From the NCBI RefSeq assembly GCF_003818115.1, contig NZ_RPOI01000004.1, forward strand, positions 276,314 to 340,313: 64,000 bases of DNA, read 5' to 3'. The position numbers and the translations under genes are program-made. The stretch is from Citrobacter youngae (GTDB lineage Bacteria > Pseudomonadota > Gammaproteobacteria > Enterobacterales > Enterobacteriaceae). Below the pieces are notes generated by a model that saw only the letters and a program-made list of their open reading frames with translations, made no database searches and was not told the DNA's origin. Of this stretch, positions 36,657 to 47,346 are shown piece after piece. The first letter of the stretch is position 1, and each line of letters opens with the position of its first letter.

Positions 36657-36822
36657 ATGAACATCCTCGGAAAATGAACGATATCGCGCATAACCTGGCA
36701 TATGTCCGGGACAAAATCTCAGCCGCCGCGACGCGTTGCGGGCGGTCTTCAGAAGAAGTTACGTTGCTTGCAGTCAGCAAAACCAAACCTGCGAGCGCCA
36801 TCGAAGAAGCCATTACCGCAGG
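36530..36822. repeat. Direct repeat, copy 2 (yggR 5' end - yggS 5' end)
   Basis: Second copy of the 293-bp repeat (see 35275-35567), 290 of 293 bases identical. This copy is joined to the intact yggS on its right and to a yggR stub on its left. Recombination between the copies would delete 1255 bp and restore a single normal yggR-yggS junction. Confidence 0.97.
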
Positions 36823-37378
36823 GCAGCGAGCCTTCGGTGAAAACTATGTCCAGGAAGGGGTGGATAAAATCCGCTACTTTCAGGAAAAAAGCGTCAACGA
36901 TCTGCAGTGGCACTTTATCGGCCCGCTGCAGTCCAACAAAAGTCGTCTGGTCGCCGAGCACTTTGACTGGTGCCATACGATCGACCGTCTACGTATCGCT
37001 GCCCGTCTGAGCGAACAGCGCCCGGCAGACCTGCCGCCGCTGAATGTGCTGATCCAGATTAATATCAGCGATGAGAACAGTAAGTCAGGGATTCCGCTGG
37101 CAGAGCTTGATGCCCTGGCCGCTGAAGTCGCTGTGCTGCCGCGCATTACCCTGCGTGGTTTGATGGCTATTCCCGCTCCTGAGTCAGATTATGTAAGGCA
37201 GTTTGAAGTTGCACAGCAAATGGCTGTAGCATTTGCCGGGTTGAAAACACGCTACCCAAATATCGATACGCTCTCGCTGGGGATGTCTGATGATATGGAT
37301 GCCGCTATCGCGGCGGGTAGCACGATGGTGCGCATCGGCACTGCCATTTTTGGTGCTCGTGATTACACTAAAAAATAA
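36674..37378 (+). CDS. yggS: PLP-homeostasis protein YggS (intact copy)
   Basis: 234-residue PLP-binding barrel protein (COG0325/PLPBP), E. coli length, controlling free pyridoxal phosphate and linked amino-acid pools. The PLP lysine is in LLAVSKTKPAS. FGENYVQEGVDKI, WHFIGPLQSNKS and LSLGMSDDMDAAIAAGSTMVRIGTAIFG are the conserved segments. It has no known catalytic activity. The divergent neighbour here is only a yggR stub, since the intact yggR lies 1.25 kb away beyond the islet. Confidence 0.96.
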   Translation: MNDIAHNLAYVRDKISAAATRCGRSSEEVTLLAVSKTKPASAIEEAITAGQRAFGENYVQEGVDKIRYFQEKSVNDLQWHFIGPLQSNKSRLVAEHFDWCHTIDRLRIAARLSEQRPADLPPLNVLIQINISDENSKSGIPLAELDALAAEVAVLPRITLRGLMAIPAPESDYVRQFEVAQQMAVAFAGLKTRYPNIDTLSLGMSDDMDAAIAAGSTMVRIGTAIFGARDYTKK

Positions 37379-37396
37379 GGAAAATTAAGGAACACC

Positions 37397-37963
37397 ATGA
37401 ATACGTTGACCTTCCTGCTCTCAACGGTAATTGAGCTGTATACCATGGCGCTGCTACTGCGCGTGTGGATGCAATGGTCTCGCTGCGATTTCTACAACCC
37501 GTTCTCGCAGTTTATTGTGAAAATCACTCAGCCCATTATTGGGCCGTTACGCCGTATTATTCCTCCGATGGGGCCCATTGACAGCGCATCAGCATTAGTC
37601 GCGCTCGTTCTCAGCTTTATCAAAGCCATCGTGCTGTTTAAGGTGGTGACGTTCCAGCCGATCATCTGGATCGCCGCCGTGCTGATTGTCCTGAAAACCA
37701 TCGGACTGCTGATTTTCTGGGTACTGCTGGTGATGGCGATTATGAGCTGGGTCAGCCAGGGCCGCAGCCCGGTGGAGTACGTGCTGATCCAACTGGCGGA
37801 TCCGCTGCTGCGTCCTATTCGTCGTATTCTTCCGGGAATGGGGGGGATAGATTTCTCGCCGATGATCCTGGTTCTGCTGCTCTATGTCATTAACATGGGG
37901 ATCGCGGAAGTGTTACAGGCGACAGGCAACATGCTGCTGCCGGGGCTGTGGATGGCGCTATGA
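37397..37963 (+). CDS. yggT: YGGT-family membrane protein YggT
   Basis: 188-residue inner-membrane protein built of two YGGT repeats, each with two hydrophobic segments and a [18 protein letters not shown] motif ([17 protein letters not shown] near residue 50, [17 protein letters not shown] near residue 135). Related proteins act in osmotic tolerance and, in other lineages, cell division or thylakoid biogenesis. It lies 18 bp after yggS and its stop overlaps yggU (ATGA). Confidence 0.95.
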   Translation: MNTLTFLLSTVIELYTMALLLRVWMQWSRCDFYNPFSQFIVKITQPIIGPLRRIIPPMGPIDSASALVALVLSFIKAIVLFKVVTFQPIIWIAAVLIVLKTIGLLIFWVLLVMAIMSWVSQGRSPVEYVLIQLADPLLRPIRRILPGMGGIDFSPMILVLLLYVINMGIAEVLQATGNMLLPGLWMAL

Positions 37964-38250
37964 GTGCCGTTACACCCTGCGACGACGGTCTGGTTTTACG
38001 GCTCTATATTCAGCCGAAAGCCAGCCGTGACAGTATTGTGGGTTTACATGGCGACGAGCTAAAAGTCGCCATTACCGCCCCGCCGGTCGATGGACAAGCC
38101 AACAGCCATCTGGTGAAGTTTCTCGGCAAACAGTTTCGCGTAGCGAAAAGCCAGGTCGTCATTGAGAAGGGCGAGCTTGGCCGCCATAAACAGGTTAAAA
38201 TTATTCATCCGCAACAGATCCCGCCCGAAATTGCGGCGCTAACTGATTAG
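37960..38250 (+). CDS. yggU: UPF0235 protein YggU
   Basis: 96-residue DUF167 protein, function unknown. The conserved core is [19 protein letters not shown], then [20 protein letters not shown] and [16 protein letters not shown]. The ATG at 37960 overlaps the yggT stop as ATGA. A start four codons upstream (37948) is open but has no advantage. It is followed after 7 bp by rdgB. Confidence 0.93.
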   Translation: MSAVTPCDDGLVLRLYIQPKASRDSIVGLHGDELKVAITAPPVDGQANSHLVKFLGKQFRVAKSQVVIEKGELGRHKQVKIIHPQQIPPEIAALTD

Positions 38251-38257
38251 GTATCCC

Positions 38258-38851
38258 ATGCAAAAAGTTGTCCTCGCGACCGGCAATGCCGGTAAAGTGC
38301 GTGAACTCGCCTCTCTTCTGAGTGATTTCGGTCTTGATGTTGTTGCCCAAACGGATCTGGGTGTTGATTCTGCAGAAGAGACCGGACTGACGTTTATTGA
38401 GAACGCCATTCTGAAGGCGCGTCATGCCGCGCAAATTACGGGTTTGCCAGCCATTGCTGATGACTCAGGTCTGGCAGTAAATGCCCTTGGCGGCGCGCCA
38501 GGTATCTATTCAGCCCGCTATTCCGGCGAAGATGCGACCGACCAGCAGAACCTGGAAAAACTGCTGTACACCCTGCGGGATGTCCCGGATGACCAGCGTC
38601 AGGCGCAATTCCACTGCGTGCTGGTGTATATGCGCCATGCGGACGATCCCACGCCTTTAGTGTGCCACGGAAGCTGGCCGGGCGTGATTACCCGTGAACC
38701 GGCCGGAAACGGTGGTTTTGGTTACGACCCAATCTTTTTTGTGCCGTCCGAAGGAAAAACAGCTGCTGAGCTGACCCGCGAAGAAAAAAGTGCGATTTCT
38801 CACCGCGGACAGGCACTGAAGCTGCTGCTGGATGCCCTGCGTAATGGTTAA
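38258..38851 (+). CDS. rdgB: dITP/XTP pyrophosphatase RdgB
   Basis: Ham1-family nucleotide-sanitising enzyme of 197 residues, as in E. coli, hydrolysing dITP, ITP and XTP to monophosphates. Substrate loop [18 protein letters not shown], active-site Asp in [18 protein letters not shown], base-binding [12 protein letters not shown] and C-terminal [11 protein letters not shown] are intact. It overlaps hemW by 8 bp. Confidence 0.96.
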   Translation: MQKVVLATGNAGKVRELASLLSDFGLDVVAQTDLGVDSAEETGLTFIENAILKARHAAQITGLPAIADDSGLAVNALGGAPGIYSARYSGEDATDQQNLEKLLYTLRDVPDDQRQAQFHCVLVYMRHADDPTPLVCHGSWPGVITREPAGNGGFGYDPIFFVPSEGKTAAELTREEKSAISHRGQALKLLLDALRNG

Positions 38852-39980
38852 CCTTCCGCCGCTAAGTCTTTATATTCACATCCCGTGGTGCGTGCAGAAA
38901 TGCCCGTACTGCGACTTTAACTCGCATGCGCTCAAGGGCGAGGTTCCTCATGACGACTATGTTCAGCACCTGCTGAGCGATCTGGATACTGAGGTGGCCC
39001 ACGCCCAGGGGCGTGAAGTAAAGACAATTTTTATCGGTGGTGGTACGCCGAGCCTGCTTTCTGGCCCGGCAATGCAAACGCTGCTCGACGGCGTGCGCGC
39101 ACGGCTGAATCTGGCCGCAGATGCAGAAATCACCATGGAGGCGAATCCCGGGACGGTGGAAGCCGATCGCTTTGTTGATTATCAACGCGCTGGCGTCAAC
39201 CGTATCTCGATTGGCGTACAGAGCTTTAGCTCCGCCAAACTCGAGCGTCTGGGACGTATTCACGGGCCGGAAGAAGCCAAACGAGCAGCACACCTGGCGA
39301 GTGGTCTGGGGCTACGCAGCTTTAACCTCGACCTGATGCATGGTTTGCCGGATCAGACGCTGGAAGAGGCGCTGGGCGATTTACAGCAGGCCATCGCGCT
39401 CAATCCACCGCATCTTTCCTGGTATCAGTTGACCATCGAACCCAACACGCTGTTCGGTTCCCGACCGCCTGTTTTACCGGACGATGATGCGCTGTGGGAT
39501 ATTTTTGAGCAAGGCCACCAGCTACTGACCGCCGCGGGATATCAGCAGTACGAAACCTCAGCCTATGCGAAGCCAGGCTATCAGTGTCAGCACAACCTTA
39601 ATTACTGGCGTTTTGGCGACTATCTCGGTATTGGCTGCGGCGCGCACGGCAAAATTACGTTCCCGGACGGGCGCATTCTGCGTACCACAAAAACGCGGCA
39701 TCCGCGTGGCTACATGCAAGGGCGTTATCTCGAAAGCCAGCGTGATGTCGCTGAAGCCGATAAGCCGTTCGAGTTCTTTATGAACCGTTTCCGGTTGCTT
39801 GAGGCCGCGCCTCGCGCGGAGTTCAGACAATATACCGGGCTTACCGAGGACGTTATTCGTCGACAGATCGATGAGGCTATTTCCCAGGGCTACCTGAGTG
39901 AATGCGATGAATACTGGCAGATTACCCAACATGGTAAGCTGTTTTTGAATTCGCTGCTGGAGCTGTTTCTGGCGGAGTAA
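38844..39980 (+). CDS. hemW: Heme chaperone HemW
   Basis: Radical-SAM protein of 378 residues, E. coli length. The cluster motif CxxxCxxC is visible in [25 protein letters not shown] and [12 protein letters not shown] bind SAM, and a HemN-like C-terminal domain follows. It resembles coproporphyrinogen dehydrogenase but is known to bind heme and deliver it to membrane proteins. The start ATG lies within the end of rdgB. A start four codons upstream is possible. Confidence 0.95.
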   Translation: MVNLPPLSLYIHIPWCVQKCPYCDFNSHALKGEVPHDDYVQHLLSDLDTEVAHAQGREVKTIFIGGGTPSLLSGPAMQTLLDGVRARLNLAADAEITMEANPGTVEADRFVDYQRAGVNRISIGVQSFSSAKLERLGRIHGPEEAKRAAHLASGLGLRSFNLDLMHGLPDQTLEEALGDLQQAIALNPPHLSWYQLTIEPNTLFGSRPPVLPDDDALWDIFEQGHQLLTAAGYQQYETSAYAKPGYQCQHNLNYWRFGDYLGIGCGAHGKITFPDGRILRTTKTRHPRGYMQGRYLESQRDVAEADKPFEFFMNRFRLLEAAPRAEFRQYTGLTEDVIRRQIDEAISQGYLSECDEYWQITQHGKLFLNSLLELFLAE

Positions 39981-39994
39981 TACGGTAACGATCC

Positions 39995-40061
39995 AGGCCG
40001 GATAAGGCCTTGAACCGCATCCGGCAAATTGCCTGATGGCGCTGCGCTTATCAGGCCTACA
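39995..40061. repeat. Paired REP units (BIME)
   Basis: Two opposed palindromic units, AGGCCGGATAAGGCCTTG (39995 on) to GCATCCGGCA, and TGCCTGATGGCGCTGCGC (40030 on) to TTATCAGGCCTAC, between the convergent hemW and ansB genes. Likely to stabilise both 3' ends. Confidence 0.85.
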
Positions 40062-40095
40062 GGGTTAGGTCGATAAGCGCAGCCACCTTCATCGA

Positions 40096-41142
40096 TTAAT
40101 ACTGATTAAACATTTCCTGAATCTGCTTAGGATCTTTGGTTTCGGTCAGCGCCAGCTGCAACAGAACACGCGCTTTTTGCGGGTTCAGCGAGCCTGAAGC
40201 GACAAATCCGTATTTCGCATCATCAACTTCAGCATCCTGGGTAGTAGCACCAGTCGGTACACGGGATGAACGTACGACAACGGTTCCTTTATGCGCGGCA
40301 GTTGCCAGCGTATCGAAAATGGTTTTATACAGGTTACCGTTACCTACACCCGCACTAACGATCCCTGCGTAACCCGCATCTACCAGCGCTTTTGCCGGCA
40401 GATCGGAGGCGTTAGCATAGTTGTAAACAATCCCAACTTTCGGCAGTTCGGTCAGCTTAGAAACATCGAACGGCGTGGATGTAGTGTGCTTACGCGCAGG
40501 CGTACGCTGGTAGTCGATTTTACCGTTATGAATGTAACCCAACGGGCCGTAGTTAACGGATTTGAAGGTAGCAACGTCAGTGGTATTGGTTTTGGTCACG
40601 TCGCGACCATCCATAACGGTGTCGTTCATCACCACCAGCACACCGCGGTTGGCAGAGGCTTTATCTGCGGCGGTTACCACGGCGTTATACAGGTTGAACG
40701 GGCCATCAGCGCTCATACCGGTAGACGGACGCATCGCACCTACCAGCACCACCGGTTTGTTGCACTTGACGGTCAGGTCGAGGAAATAGGCGGTTTCTTC
40801 CATGGTATCCGTACCATGCGTTACCACGAAGCCGTCGGTTTTATCACACTCGGTATTAATCTTTTTCGCCAGCGTTAACCAGACGTCGTCATTCATATCC
40901 TGGGAGCCGATATTCACCACCTGCTCACCTTTAACCACGGCGATATCTTTCAACTGAGGTACGGCCTCAACCAGATTTTCTACGCCAACCTTGCCTGCCG
41001 TGTAGTTAGATTTTGTCGCGGAATCACCGCCACCAGCAATCGTCCCGCCGGTCGCTAAAATGGTGATATTTGGCAGTGCAAGCGCCGCGCCGCTGAAACC
41101 CATAACCAGTGCGGCAAGTGCCGTTCTCTTGAAAAACTCCAT
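40096..41142 (-). CDS. ansB: Periplasmic L-asparaginase II AnsB
   Basis: 348-residue precursor, E. coli length, with a signal peptide (residues 1-22, ending GFSGAALA). Hydrolyses asparagine to aspartate in the periplasm. Both catalytic threonines are seen, in ILATGGTIAGGGDS and VTHGTDTMEETAYF. In E. coli it is induced by FNR and CRP under anaerobiosis. The 188-bp upstream region (41143-41330) has partial FNR-like TTTGAT-GGAG-ATATAA but I cannot place either site with confidence. Confidence 0.97.
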   Translation of the reverse strand: MEFFKRTALAALVMGFSGAALALPNITILATGGTIAGGGDSATKSNYTAGKVGVENLVEAVPQLKDIAVVKGEQVVNIGSQDMNDDVWLTLAKKINTECDKTDGFVVTHGTDTMEETAYFLDLTVKCNKPVVLVGAMRPSTGMSADGPFNLYNAVVTAADKASANRGVLVVMNDTVMDGRDVTKTNTTDVATFKSVNYGPLGYIHNGKIDYQRTPARKHTTSTPFDVSKLTELPKVGIVYNYANASDLPAKALVDAGYAGIVSAGVGNGNLYKTIFDTLATAAHKGTVVVRSSRVPTGATTQDAEVDDAKYGFVASGSLNPQKARVLLQLALTETKDPKQIQEMFNQY

Positions 41143-41288
41143 GTTATTTCTCCAGTTACTTGAATTTGCAGCATTATGTCTATCTCACAGATGAATAATG
41201 TGACGAGTTCCAATTAACCAGATTTATATCTCCATCAAATTGTTATTCTTAGAGATGGATATCAAAAAAACAGAAAAGTACAAAATAA

Positions 41289-41315
41289 AACGGCGCAGAA
41301 TGTTTCTGCGCCGTT
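41289..41315 (-). terminator. Intrinsic terminator of yggN
   Basis: Perfect 12-bp stem AACGGCGCAGAA (41289-41300) and TTCTGCGCCGTT (41304-41315), loop TGT. On the minus strand it runs into TTTTATTTTG. It ends yggN just before the ansB promoter region. Confidence 0.9.
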
Positions 41316-41330
41316 AAACAGAGGTGAAGA

Positions 41331-42050
41331 TTATTTCAGAGTGCTAACCAGCGTTTTACGATCGTTTTCCAGCGTCACGACGCGGGCACAAACATCTTTG
41401 CCAAACTGCTGGAAGTCTTGTTCCTGATTCTTCCATTCGTTCTGAATTGAGGTTTGCAAGCCACCGAGACTCCCGAGCACGCCCTGCAACGGATTACCAC
41501 CGCCTTTGAGTACGGCTTTGGCACCCATTTCGTTGATGCTGTCCTGCAAAATACCGCCCATCGCCTGATTAACCAGCTGTTGTCCGTCCGCGCGGACTTG
41601 ATCAATCGCCTTATAATGGAAGGTCAGGCCATCAGTTCGATGCTCGATGATGCGGTTCATCTGCTCTTTCAATTGCGCATCCAGCTTGGTTAAGCGGCCA
41701 CGCATGTTGCTGCTTTCACCGACCTCTTTGGCGATGATTTTATCCAGCGCCACGCGACCTTTCTCTACGCGCGCTCTGGCACCTTCGTCAATCCACGGCA
41801 GGCTGCTACGCAACGCCGCCTGATAATCTTTGGCTTGCTCACGCTGTGCGGCGTTCAGGTTGTACTGTTTACCGTTAAAGGTGACATCGCCGGCCTGGGT
41901 AATAATCAGGTCGCCGTTCTCGCCCTTCACCTGCACCGTTTGTGGGCTCAAAATCACATCGTCACGCGGGGTGACGCTGCACTGGTAATCTGCATGTGCG
42001 GCCATCGCCGTGAACGTTAGGACTGCCGCCAGCAGCGTTTTGCGCATCAT
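41331..42050 (-). CDS. yggN: Periplasmic DUF2884 protein YggN
   Basis: 239-residue exported protein, E. coli length, function unknown. The signal peptide is residues 1 to about 20 (RKTLLAAVLTFTAMAAHA). The mature protein is mostly helical and charged in the middle (SLPWIDEGARARVEKGRVAL) and ends with a Cys (KDVCARVV) that could pair with CSV near the mature N-terminus. It lies 49 bp after yggL, so the two may be co-transcribed with trmB. Confidence 0.92.
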   Translation of the reverse strand: MMRKTLLAAVLTFTAMAAHADYQCSVTPRDDVILSPQTVQVKGENGDLIITQAGDVTFNGKQYNLNAAQREQAKDYQAALRSSLPWIDEGARARVEKGRVALDKIIAKEVGESSNMRGRLTKLDAQLKEQMNRIIEHRTDGLTFHYKAIDQVRADGQQLVNQAMGGILQDSINEMGAKAVLKGGGNPLQGVLGSLGGLQTSIQNEWKNQEQDFQQFGKDVCARVVTLENDRKTLVSTLK

Positions 42051-42099
42051 ATCTTTCCCTCAAGACAAATCGGGCCGGCATTTGCCGACCCTGTGCTAC

Positions 42100-42426
42100 T
42101 TAGTCCCACCAAATATCGAAAAGTTCGCTGGTACGCACTTCTTCGAGTTTGTGCTCTTCCAGCCACTTACGCACGATTGCCTGGTGTTCTTCGGTGCATT
42201 TGCCGATTTCCTGCAGACAGATCAGACCTTCCCAGGCCAGATAGCCGCTGCCGTCAAAAGCCAGCTTGTTCGGTTCGATAACTTCATTGATAAAGTCATC
42301 AACGATTTGATCGACCTGCTCTCCAGATGTACCTTCCGGGAAACGCCATGCAACCGAAAATCCTACTTCCTGGAATTCTTCGATGTGCATCTTTTTACGC
42401 AGACGACGGCTACGGTTCTTTGCCAT
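42100..42426 (-). CDS. yggL: YggL, 50S-associated small protein
   Basis: 108-residue acidic DUF469 protein, E. coli length, described as ribosome 50S-binding. A basic N-terminus (KNRSRRLRKKMH) precedes the conserved FQEVGFSVAWRFPEGTS and ends SELFDIWWD. The ATG at 42426 overlaps the trmB stop by one base (TAATG), implying translational coupling. The frame remains open 10 codons further inside trmB. Confidence 0.94.
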   Translation of the reverse strand: MAKNRSRRLRKKMHIEEFQEVGFSVAWRFPEGTSGEQVDQIVDDFINEVIEPNKLAFDGSGYLAWEGLICLQEIGKCTEEHQAIVRKWLEEHKLEEVRTSELFDIWWD

Positions 42427-43145
42427 TATTTCACCCTCTCGAACATTAAGTCCCATACGCCGTGGCCAAGACGATGACCACGTTGTTCAAATTTGGTTAC
42501 CGGGCGCGATTGTGGGCGCGGTACATAATCGTTACTCTCGGACTGGTTTTTATACCCGTCAATGGAGGACATCACTTCCAGCATATGTTCCGCATACGCT
42601 TCCCAGTCGGTTGCCATGTGGAATACGCCGCCCAGCTTCAGCTTACTTAAGATATGCTCAGCAAACGGTACCTGAACGATACGGCGTTTATTATGACGTG
42701 CTTTATGCCACGGGTCAGGGAAAAACAGCTGAACCATAGATAAAGAATTGTCAGGAATCATTTTATGCAGGACTTCAACAGCATCATGGCACATGACGCG
42801 CAGGTTCTCGACACCCTCTTCATGGGCTGAAGCCAGACACGCACCAACGCCCGGCGAGTGAACCTCAATGCCGAGGAAATTCTGTTCCGGACGCGCTTTC
42901 GCCATTGCGACCAGCGACGCTCCCATACCAAAACCGATCTCAAGGGTGACTGGCGCATCACGACCAAACAGTTCTGCGAAATTTACAGGCTCTTCGCTGA
43001 ACTCAACGCCCATCACCGGCCAGTAGTTTTCCAGCGCGTGTTCCTGCCCTTTCGTCAGTCGCCCCTGGCGACGAACAAAACTACGAATCCGGCGCAGAGG
43101 GCGGCCGTTTTCATCAAATTCCGGTGAAATGACGTCGTTCTTCAT
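42426..43145 (-). CDS. trmB: tRNA (guanine-N7)-methyltransferase TrmB
   Basis: 239-residue class I SAM methyltransferase making m7G46 in tRNA. SAM-binding [31 protein letters not shown], the catalytic region [19 protein letters not shown] and the C-terminal [20 protein letters not shown] are intact. It is divergent from mutY across a 160-bp gap, the conserved arrangement in enterobacteria. Confidence 0.96.
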   Translation of the reverse strand: MKNDVISPEFDENGRPLRRIRSFVRRQGRLTKGQEHALENYWPVMGVEFSEEPVNFAELFGRDAPVTLEIGFGMGASLVAMAKARPEQNFLGIEVHSPGVGACLASAHEEGVENLRVMCHDAVEVLHKMIPDNSLSMVQLFFPDPWHKARHNKRRIVQVPFAEHILSKLKLGGVFHMATDWEAYAEHMLEVMSSIDGYKNQSESNDYVPRPQSRPVTKFEQRGHRLGHGVWDLMFERVK

Positions 43146-43305
43146 AAAAGTTTAGTCTGCTGTGTTTGAGTTCTGAAAACGGGCATTATCCAAAGTTAGT
43201 TGCCGGATGCAAGTAAAGGAAGAAAGTGAGCAGCGGAAAGTTCCGGTTTACACCCCGTTGCCGCTGTGCTGCAATCTTGCCCCCGGCAATAATGAAACGG
43301 TAATC

Positions 43306-44358
43306 ATGCAAGCGTCTCAATTCTCGGCTCAGGTGTTGAGCTGGTACGACAAATACGGGCGGAAAACGCTACCCTGGCAAATTGACAAGACGCCTTACAA
43401 AGTATGGCTCTCTGAGGTGATGCTGCAACAAACTCAGGTTGCGACCGTTATCCCTTATTTTGAGCGCTTTATGGCGCGCTTCCCAACGGTAAGCGATTTA
43501 GCCCATGCGCCGCTGGATGAAGTCTTGCATTTATGGACCGGCCTTGGCTATTACGCCCGAGCGCGTAATCTGCATAAAGCCGCGCAGCAGGTTGTGACGA
43601 TGCATGGCGGTATATTTCCGCAAACTTTTGATGAGGTGGCTGCTCTGCCAGGCGTCGGTCGCTCAACCGCAGGCGCGATCCTTTCCCTCTCTCTGGGTCA
43701 GCATTTTCCGATTCTCGACGGTAACGTCAAACGCGTGCTGGCTCGCTGTTATGCTGTAAACGGCTGGCCGGGTAAAAAAGAGGTCGAAAAGAAGCTGTGG
43801 GAGCTGAGCGAGCAGGTGACGCCCGCCCATGGCGTTGAGCGTTTTAATCAGGCGATGATGGATTTAGGCGCCATGGTTTGTACGCGCTCAAAACCTAAAT
43901 GTTCGCTGTGTCCGTTGGAAAATGGCTGTGTGGCCAGCGCCAATGCAAGCTGGGCGTTGTACCCTGGTAAAAAACCCAAGCAAACGCTGCCAGAACGAAC
44001 GGGCTATTTTTTACTGCTGCAGCATGATGATGAGGTGTTGCTCGCGCAGCGGCCACCCAGCGGATTATGGGGAGGGTTATACTGTTTTCCGCAGTTTGAT
44101 GATGAAGATGGGCTACGTGAGTGGCTGGCGCAACGACACATTAACGCAGATAATCTGACCCAACTTAATGCGTTTCGCCATACCTTTAGCCATTTCCACT
44201 TAGACATTGTGCCTATGTGGCTTCCTGTGTCTTCATTCGGCTCATGCATGGATGAAGGCAACGCGCTCTGGTATAACTTAGCGCAACCGCCGTCGGTCGG
44301 ACTGGCGGCTCCCGTGGAGCGTTTGTTACAGCAATTACGTGCCGGTACACACGTTTAA
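43306..44358 (+). CDS. mutY: Adenine DNA glycosylase MutY
   Basis: 350-residue base-excision repair enzyme, E. coli length, removing A mispaired with 8-oxoG. The catalytic Glu is in [14 protein letters not shown] and the Asp in [15 protein letters not shown]. The helix-hairpin-helix is [15 protein letters not shown] and the 4Fe-4S cysteines are in [17 protein letters not shown]. The C-terminal MutT-like domain recognises 8-oxoG. The ATG at 43306 gives the family start [11 protein letters not shown]. The frame open to 43207 is not family-like. Confidence 0.97.
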   Translation: MQASQFSAQVLSWYDKYGRKTLPWQIDKTPYKVWLSEVMLQQTQVATVIPYFERFMARFPTVSDLAHAPLDEVLHLWTGLGYYARARNLHKAAQQVVTMHGGIFPQTFDEVAALPGVGRSTAGAILSLSLGQHFPILDGNVKRVLARCYAVNGWPGKKEVEKKLWELSEQVTPAHGVERFNQAMMDLGAMVCTRSKPKCSLCPLENGCVASANASWALYPGKKPKQTLPERTGYFLLLQHDDEVLLAQRPPSGLWGGLYCFPQFDDEDGLREWLAQRHINADNLTQLNAFRHTFSHFHLDIVPMWLPVSSFGSCMDEGNALWYNLAQPPSVGLAAPVERLLQQLRAGTHV

Positions 44359-44373
44359 CGTACCGGTCGATAG

Positions 44374-45827
<1,454 letters not shown>

Positions 45828-45832
45828 TATAT

Positions 45833-45869
45833 CCCTCTTCTGCCCCGGTAAACGGGGCCCGGAAGAGGG
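45833..45869 (+). terminator. Strong hairpin after mltC
   Basis: CCCTCTTC (45833-45840) pairs with GAAGAGGG (45862-45869) around an inner CCCCG/CGGGG stem, 5 bp after the mltC stop. No T-run follows, so it may be a 3'-end stabiliser or a Rho-assisted terminator. Confidence 0.55.
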
Positions 45870-46037
45870 TAAAGTGTTAACCCCATCACTCTTTTGCTTT
45901 GCAATCAGAAATTGTTTGCAAATATTTGTCACAGGTAACAAAAAAAGAGTGTCTCTCGTTGATAGAATCACATCATCAAGCCCCGGCAAATGTGCCTTTT
46001 AAAACATTCATCCGCATCACGGTGTGAGGAAATTAAC

Positions 46038-47294
46038 ATGAATCTTAAGCTGCAGCTGAAAGTGCTCTCGTTTCTGCAGTTCTGCTTATGGGGTAGTTGG
46101 CTCACTACCCTCGGCTCCTATATGTTTGTCACCCTAAAATTCGATGGAGCATCCATTGGCGCAGTGTATAGCTCGCTGGGGATCGCCGCCGTGTTTATGC
46201 CTACGCTGTTAGGGATCGTAGCCGACAAATGGATCAGTGCGAAATGGGTGTACGCCATTTGTCATCTGGTCGGCGCAGCAACGCTGTTCGCCGCAGCCGA
46301 AGTCACCACCCCAGGCGCCATGTTCTTTGTGATCTTGCTTAACTCTCTGGCCTATATGCCAACGCTGGGGTTAATCAACACCATTTCTTACTATCGCCTG
46401 CAGTCAGCCGGGATGGATATCGTTACAGACTTCCCGCCAATCCGTATCTGGGGCACCATTGGCTTTATTATGGCGATGTGGGGCGTGAGCTTCTCCGGCT
46501 TCGAGCTGAGTCATATGCAGCTGTATATCGGTGCAACGCTGTCCGTTGTTTTGGCGCTGTTCACGCTGACGCTGCCGCATATTCCGGTGGCTAATCAGCA
46601 GAAAAACCAGAGCTGGTCGTCCATGCTGGGCCTGGATGCTTTCGCGCTGTTTAAAAACAAGCGTATGGCGATTTTCTTTATCTTCTCAATGATGCTGGGC
46701 GCTGAGCTGCAGATTACCAATATGTTCGGTAATACCTTCCTGCACAGCTTCGATAACAACCCGCTGTTCTCCGGTAGCTTCATCGTTGAACACGCCTCGG
46801 TGATGATGTCGATCTCGCAGATTTCCGAGACGCTGTTTATCCTGACCATCCCATTCTTCTTGAGCCGTTACGGTATTAAGAATGTAATGCTTATCAGTAT
46901 TGTGGCGTGGATGCTGCGCTTCGGCCTGTTTGCCTACGGCGATCCGACACCGTTCGGTACCGTGCTGCTGGTTCTGTCGATGATTGTTTACGGTTGCGCC
47001 TTCGACTTCTTCAACATCTCAGGCTCGGTATTCGTGGAGAAAGAAGTTCGCCCTGAAATCCGCGCCAGCGCACAGGGTATGTTCCTGATGATGACCAACG
47101 GCTTCGGTTGTATTCTGGGCGGACTGGTGAGCGGTAAAGTAGTTGAACACTATACGCTGAACGGTATTACCGACTGGCAGACCGTGTGGCTGATCTTCGC
47201 TGGTTACTCGCTGGTTCTGGCTTTTGCCTTCGTGGCGCTGTTTAAATACAAACACGTACGCGTTCCGACTGGCACGCAGACTATCGCACACTAA
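46038..47294 (+). CDS. nupG: Nucleoside:proton symporter NupG
   Basis: 418-residue MFS nucleoside transporter (NHS family), E. coli length, about 12 helices, broad specificity. Conserved parts include QFCLWGSWLTTLGSYMF in TM1, TDFPPIRIWGTIGFIMAMW and VYGCAFDFFNISGSVFVE. The ATG at 46038 follows GAGGAAAT. The 210-bp upstream gap has CytR-like TTTGCAA octamers at about 45897 and 45914 and a TCACA CRP half-site at about 45930, agreeing with the CRP/CytR control known for E. coli nupG. Confidence 0.96.
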   Translation: MNLKLQLKVLSFLQFCLWGSWLTTLGSYMFVTLKFDGASIGAVYSSLGIAAVFMPTLLGIVADKWISAKWVYAICHLVGAATLFAAAEVTTPGAMFFVILLNSLAYMPTLGLINTISYYRLQSAGMDIVTDFPPIRIWGTIGFIMAMWGVSFSGFELSHMQLYIGATLSVVLALFTLTLPHIPVANQQKNQSWSSMLGLDAFALFKNKRMAIFFIFSMMLGAELQITNMFGNTFLHSFDNNPLFSGSFIVEHASVMMSISQISETLFILTIPFFLSRYGIKNVMLISIVAWMLRFGLFAYGDPTPFGTVLLVLSMIVYGCAFDFFNISGSVFVEKEVRPEIRASAQGMFLMMTNGFGCILGGLVSGKVVEHYTLNGITDWQTVWLIFAGYSLVLAFAFVALFKYKHVRVPTGTQTIAH

Positions 47295-47307
47295 CGTTTA
47301 CGCAGAG

Positions 47308-47342
47308 AAAAGCGGGTTGCCAAAAAGTAACCCGCTTTTTTT
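47308..47342. terminator. Bidirectional terminator nupG / speC
   Basis: AGCGGGTT (47311-47318) and AACCCGCT (47329-47336) form a perfect 8-bp stem followed by a T-run (47336-47342) on plus. A short A-run precedes it, serving the convergent speC. Confidence 0.88.
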
Positions 47343-47346
47343 GCAC

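Noticed and set aside
35275..36844. Insertion sequence or composite transposon at yggR-yggS
   Set aside because: No transposase, no terminal inverted repeats, and flanking duplication is 293 bp, far above any IS target duplication.
41165..41225. Possible CRP site upstream of ansB (TCACA and TGTGA in 41193-41213)
   Set aside because: The half-sites point outward with a 9-base gap, the wrong arrangement for CRP.
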